NCBI RefSeq assembly: GCF_900111935.1 | Contig: NZ_FOYN01000002.1 | Location: forward strand, 124,001-188,000 | Reading direction: 5' to 3' | DNA from: Halorubrum sodomense | GTDB lineage: Archaea > Halobacteriota > Halobacteria > Halobacteriales > Haloferacaceae | Length of the DNA: 64,000 nucleotides | Part shown: positions 62,191-64,000 of the stretch, one piece after another | Position numbering within the stretch: the stretch's first letter is position 1 | How the letters are laid out: the number at the start of each line of letters is the position of its first letter | The notes under the pieces: generated by a model | What the model saw: only the letters and a program-made list of their open reading frames with translations | Database searches by the model: none | What the model was told of the DNA's origin: nothing | Made by a program: the position numbers and the translations under genes

Positions 62191-63408
62191 ATGAGCGATA
62201 CGGTCGACGACGTCGATATGCCCTACGACGAGGGCGCGGCGTCGAAACAAGAGAAGATCGACTCCTTACAGGAGCGACTCGACGTGTTGGAGTCCCAAAA
62301 CGAGGAGATGCGCGACAAACTCCTCGACGCCAACGCCGAGAACAACAAGTACCAACAGAAGTTAGAGCGGCTCACCCACGAGAACAAGAAGCTGAAGCAG
62401 TCCCCGCTGTTCGTGGCGACGGTACAGGAGATCACGCCCGACGGCGCCGTGATCAAACAGCACGGGAACAACCAGGAGGCGCTCACCGAGATCACCGACG
62501 AGATGCGGGAGAAGCTCGACCCCGACGACCGCGTCGCGGTCAACAACTCGCTGTCGGTGGTCAAAAAGCTCGAAAAAGAGACGGACGTTCGCGCCCGCGT
62601 CATGCAGGTCGAACACTCCCCGGACGTCACCTACGCCGACATCGGCGGGCTCGAAGACCAGATGCAGGAGGTCCGCGAGACCGTCGAGATGCCCCTCGAA
62701 CACCCCGACATGTTCGAGGACGTGGGGATCACGCCCCCGAGCGGCGTCCTGCTGTACGGCCCGCCGGGTACCGGGAAGACGATGCTCGCGAAGGCCGTCG
62801 CGAACGAGACGGACGCGACGTTCATCAAGATGGCCGGCTCCGAGCTGGTGCACAAGTTCATCGGCGAGGGCGCGAAGCTGGTCCGGGACCTGTTCGAGGT
62901 CGCCCGCGAGAACCAGCCCGCCGTCCTCTTCATCGACGAGATCGACGCCATCGCCTCGAAGCGCACGGACTCGAAGACCTCGGGCGACGCCGAGGTCCAG
63001 CGGACGATGATGCAGCTGCTCTCCGAGATGGACGGCTTCGACGAGCGCGGCGACGTGCGCATCATCGCCGCGACCAACCGCTTCGACATGCTCGACCCCG
63101 CCATCCTCCGTCCCGGTCGCTTCGACCGCCTCATCGAAGTGCCGAAACCGGAGACCGAGGGCCGCGAGATCATCTTCCAGATCCACACCCGCAACATGAA
63201 TCTCGCCGACGGCGTCGACTTCGCGGAACTGGCCGAGATGACCCCCGAGGCCTCCGGAGCCGACATCAAGGCGATCTGTACCGAGGCCGGAATGTTCGCC
63301 ATCCGCGACGACCGCACGGAGGTCACGCTCGACGACTTCCTCGAGGCCCACGAGAAGCTCAGTCAGGACGACGAGACGAGCGCCGACGACTCGCTGGCGT
63401 TCGCCTGA
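62191..63408 (+). CDS. pan: Proteasome-activating nucleotidase PAN
   Basis: 405-residue AAA+ ATPase that unfolds substrates for the 20S proteasome. N-terminal coiled coil (EKIDSLQERLDVLESQNEEMRDKLLDANAEN in sections), OB domain, then Walker A YGPPGTGKTMLAKAV, Walker B AVLFIDEIDAIA, pore and second-region-of-homology AATNRFDMLDPAILRPGRFDR. It ends SLAFA, with Phe where the canonical HbYX docking motif has Tyr. The ATG at 62191 has a CTTATCC element about 28 bases upstream. Confidence 0.97.
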   Translation: MSDTVDDVDMPYDEGAASKQEKIDSLQERLDVLESQNEEMRDKLLDANAENNKYQQKLERLTHENKKLKQSPLFVATVQEITPDGAVIKQHGNNQEALTEITDEMREKLDPDDRVAVNNSLSVVKKLEKETDVRARVMQVEHSPDVTYADIGGLEDQMQEVRETVEMPLEHPDMFEDVGITPPSGVLLYGPPGTGKTMLAKAVANETDATFIKMAGSELVHKFIGEGAKLVRDLFEVARENQPAVLFIDEIDAIASKRTDSKTSGDAEVQRTMMQLLSEMDGFDERGDVRIIAATNRFDMLDPAILRPGRFDRLIEVPKPETEGREIIFQIHTRNMNLADGVDFAELAEMTPEASGADIKAICTEAGMFAIRDDRTEVTLDDFLEAHEKLSQDDETSADDSLAFA

Positions 63409-63478
63409 TCCCGCCGCGCGGCTGTCCGATTCGGTCGCTCCCTCTCGTTCACCCGTTCCGGGACCGCGACGCTTTCCC

Positions 63479-63610
63479 TCACAGCGCCGCGACCGCCAGA
63501 TACGGCACGACGAAAAACAGCAGAAACACCAGCCCCACCGCGAGCGCGTAGCCGACTCCCACGCCGACGAGCGCCCGCCATCCGTCGTTGACCGCGTCAG
63601 CGACGTTCAT
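63479..63610 (-). CDS. 43-residue single-span membrane protein
   Basis: Short ORF with ATG at 63610: nine polar residues (MNVADAVND), then one long hydrophobic helix (ALVGVGVGYALAVGLVFLLF continuing to VPYLAVAAL). An ATTTAAG element on the same strand about 26 bases upstream supports leaderless transcription. It could be a small regulatory or assembly peptide. Short length keeps confidence moderate. Confidence 0.6.
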   Translation of the reverse strand: MNVADAVNDGWRALVGVGVGYALAVGLVFLLFFVVPYLAVAAL

Positions 63611-63686
63611 GCCGAACGCATCGCGGCCCGAGACTTAAATCCGCACGCTCGGCTGTCGCGGGAGTCGCGTGACTCCGGCGGCTCGG

Positions 63687-64000
63687 TCAGACGTCGCCGG
63701 CCATCGCCCGGAACAGGCCGTCGGCGAGCGCGTCGCGGTCAACGGTCTCCGACTCCGTCTCCCCGGTGGGGTCGATCTCCGGCTCGATCGTTCCGCCGCC
63801 CATCCGCGAGTGGCCACCGCCGTTGGCGTTGTCAATGTCGTCTAACACCGCCGCTATCGCGTTACCCATGTGGACCCGGTCGTCGCGCGACCGCCCCGAG
63901 AGGTGGACGGTCCCCTCGCGCTCGCCGATCACCACGACCGCGCTGACTCCCTCCAGTTGGATCAGTTCGTCGGCGGCCTGCGGGATCGCGTCGACGTTGT
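63687..64000 (-). CDS. DHH-family phosphoesterase, C-terminal part (5' end outside window)
   Basis: Open frame that enters from beyond the right edge and ends at 63687. It shows the DHHA1 domain: SAVVVIGEREGTVHLSGRSRDDRVHMGNAIAAVL in parts, then the GGGHSRMGGGTI signature. Such proteins are RecJ-like or NrnA-like nucleases/phosphoesterases of the haloarchaeal type. The catalytic DHH domain is not in the window, so substrate cannot be judged. Confidence 0.85.
   Translation of the reverse strand, partial: NVDAIPQAADELIQLEGVSAVVVIGEREGTVHLSGRSRDDRVHMGNAIAAVLDDIDNANGGGHSRMGGGTIEPEIDPTGETESETVDRDALADGLFRAMAGDV

Overview
The window is chromosomal DNA of a haloarchaeon. Base composition is very GC-rich, proteins are acidic, promoters are leaderless with a TATA element about 28 bases before the start codon, and the machinery is archaeal (PolD large subunit, family-B polymerase, EF-2, aEF-1alpha, uS10, aRF1, PAN, Mre11/Rad50). 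Gene content and style suggest Halorubrum or a close relative, but no rRNA is present to fix the genus.

Layout. 1-5602: dihydrolipoyl dehydrogenase (5' end cut), catalase-peroxidase and small genes including a NifU-like Fe-S scaffold. 5640-10736: PolD large subunit interrupted by a 515-residue intein. 11010-17860: KDPG-type aldolase, EF-2, an ACT-domain/homoserine dehydrogenase operon behind a Thr-rich leader ORF, then EF-1alpha and uS10. 17952-18895: rhomboid protease and a small conserved gene.

19018-30493 is a striking accessory block. Five perfect TTTAGG-N4-CCTAAA palindromes (iron boxes of the DtxR/SirR/Idr type) sit beside the starts of a lipid-flippase-like protein, a UDP-arabinopyranose-mutase-like GT75 protein, an iron-binding lipoprotein (with a GT39 transferase downstream), a dolichyl-phosphate-sugar synthase-like GT2, and a divergent pair made of a Tat-exported GMC sugar oxidoreductase complex and an iron ABC permease. 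It reads as an iron-starvation regulon joining iron uptake to glycan synthesis and sugar oxidation.

30686-42018 is a sulfur block: TauE/SafE, Pit-like permease, two YeeE halves, rhodanese-metallo-beta-lactamase, two TusA, DsrE, an SQR-like flavoprotein, an M20 peptidase, a winged-helix regulator and a DUF302 protein. Several of their promoters share a GTATTGTG/CACAATAC motif.

42100-64000 is mostly housekeeping: an epimerase, an AT-richer hypothetical gene, argS, aRF1, a DtxR regulator with a ferritin-like protein, sufCBD, polB, small membrane/HTH genes, rad50-mre11, PAN and the 3' end of a DHH-family gene.

Three copies (24991-25504, 32125-32718, 43778-44108) of an intergenic repeat built from 54-60-base TATA-containing units, an 18-bp outer stem whose pairing is kept while its sequence changes, and arrays of 7-10-bp hairpins with 3-base loops are the best candidate here for an undescribed element. 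The two replicative polymerases also tell an intein story: one carries an intein with converted flanks, the other carries an atypical-codon tract exactly over two known intein sites.
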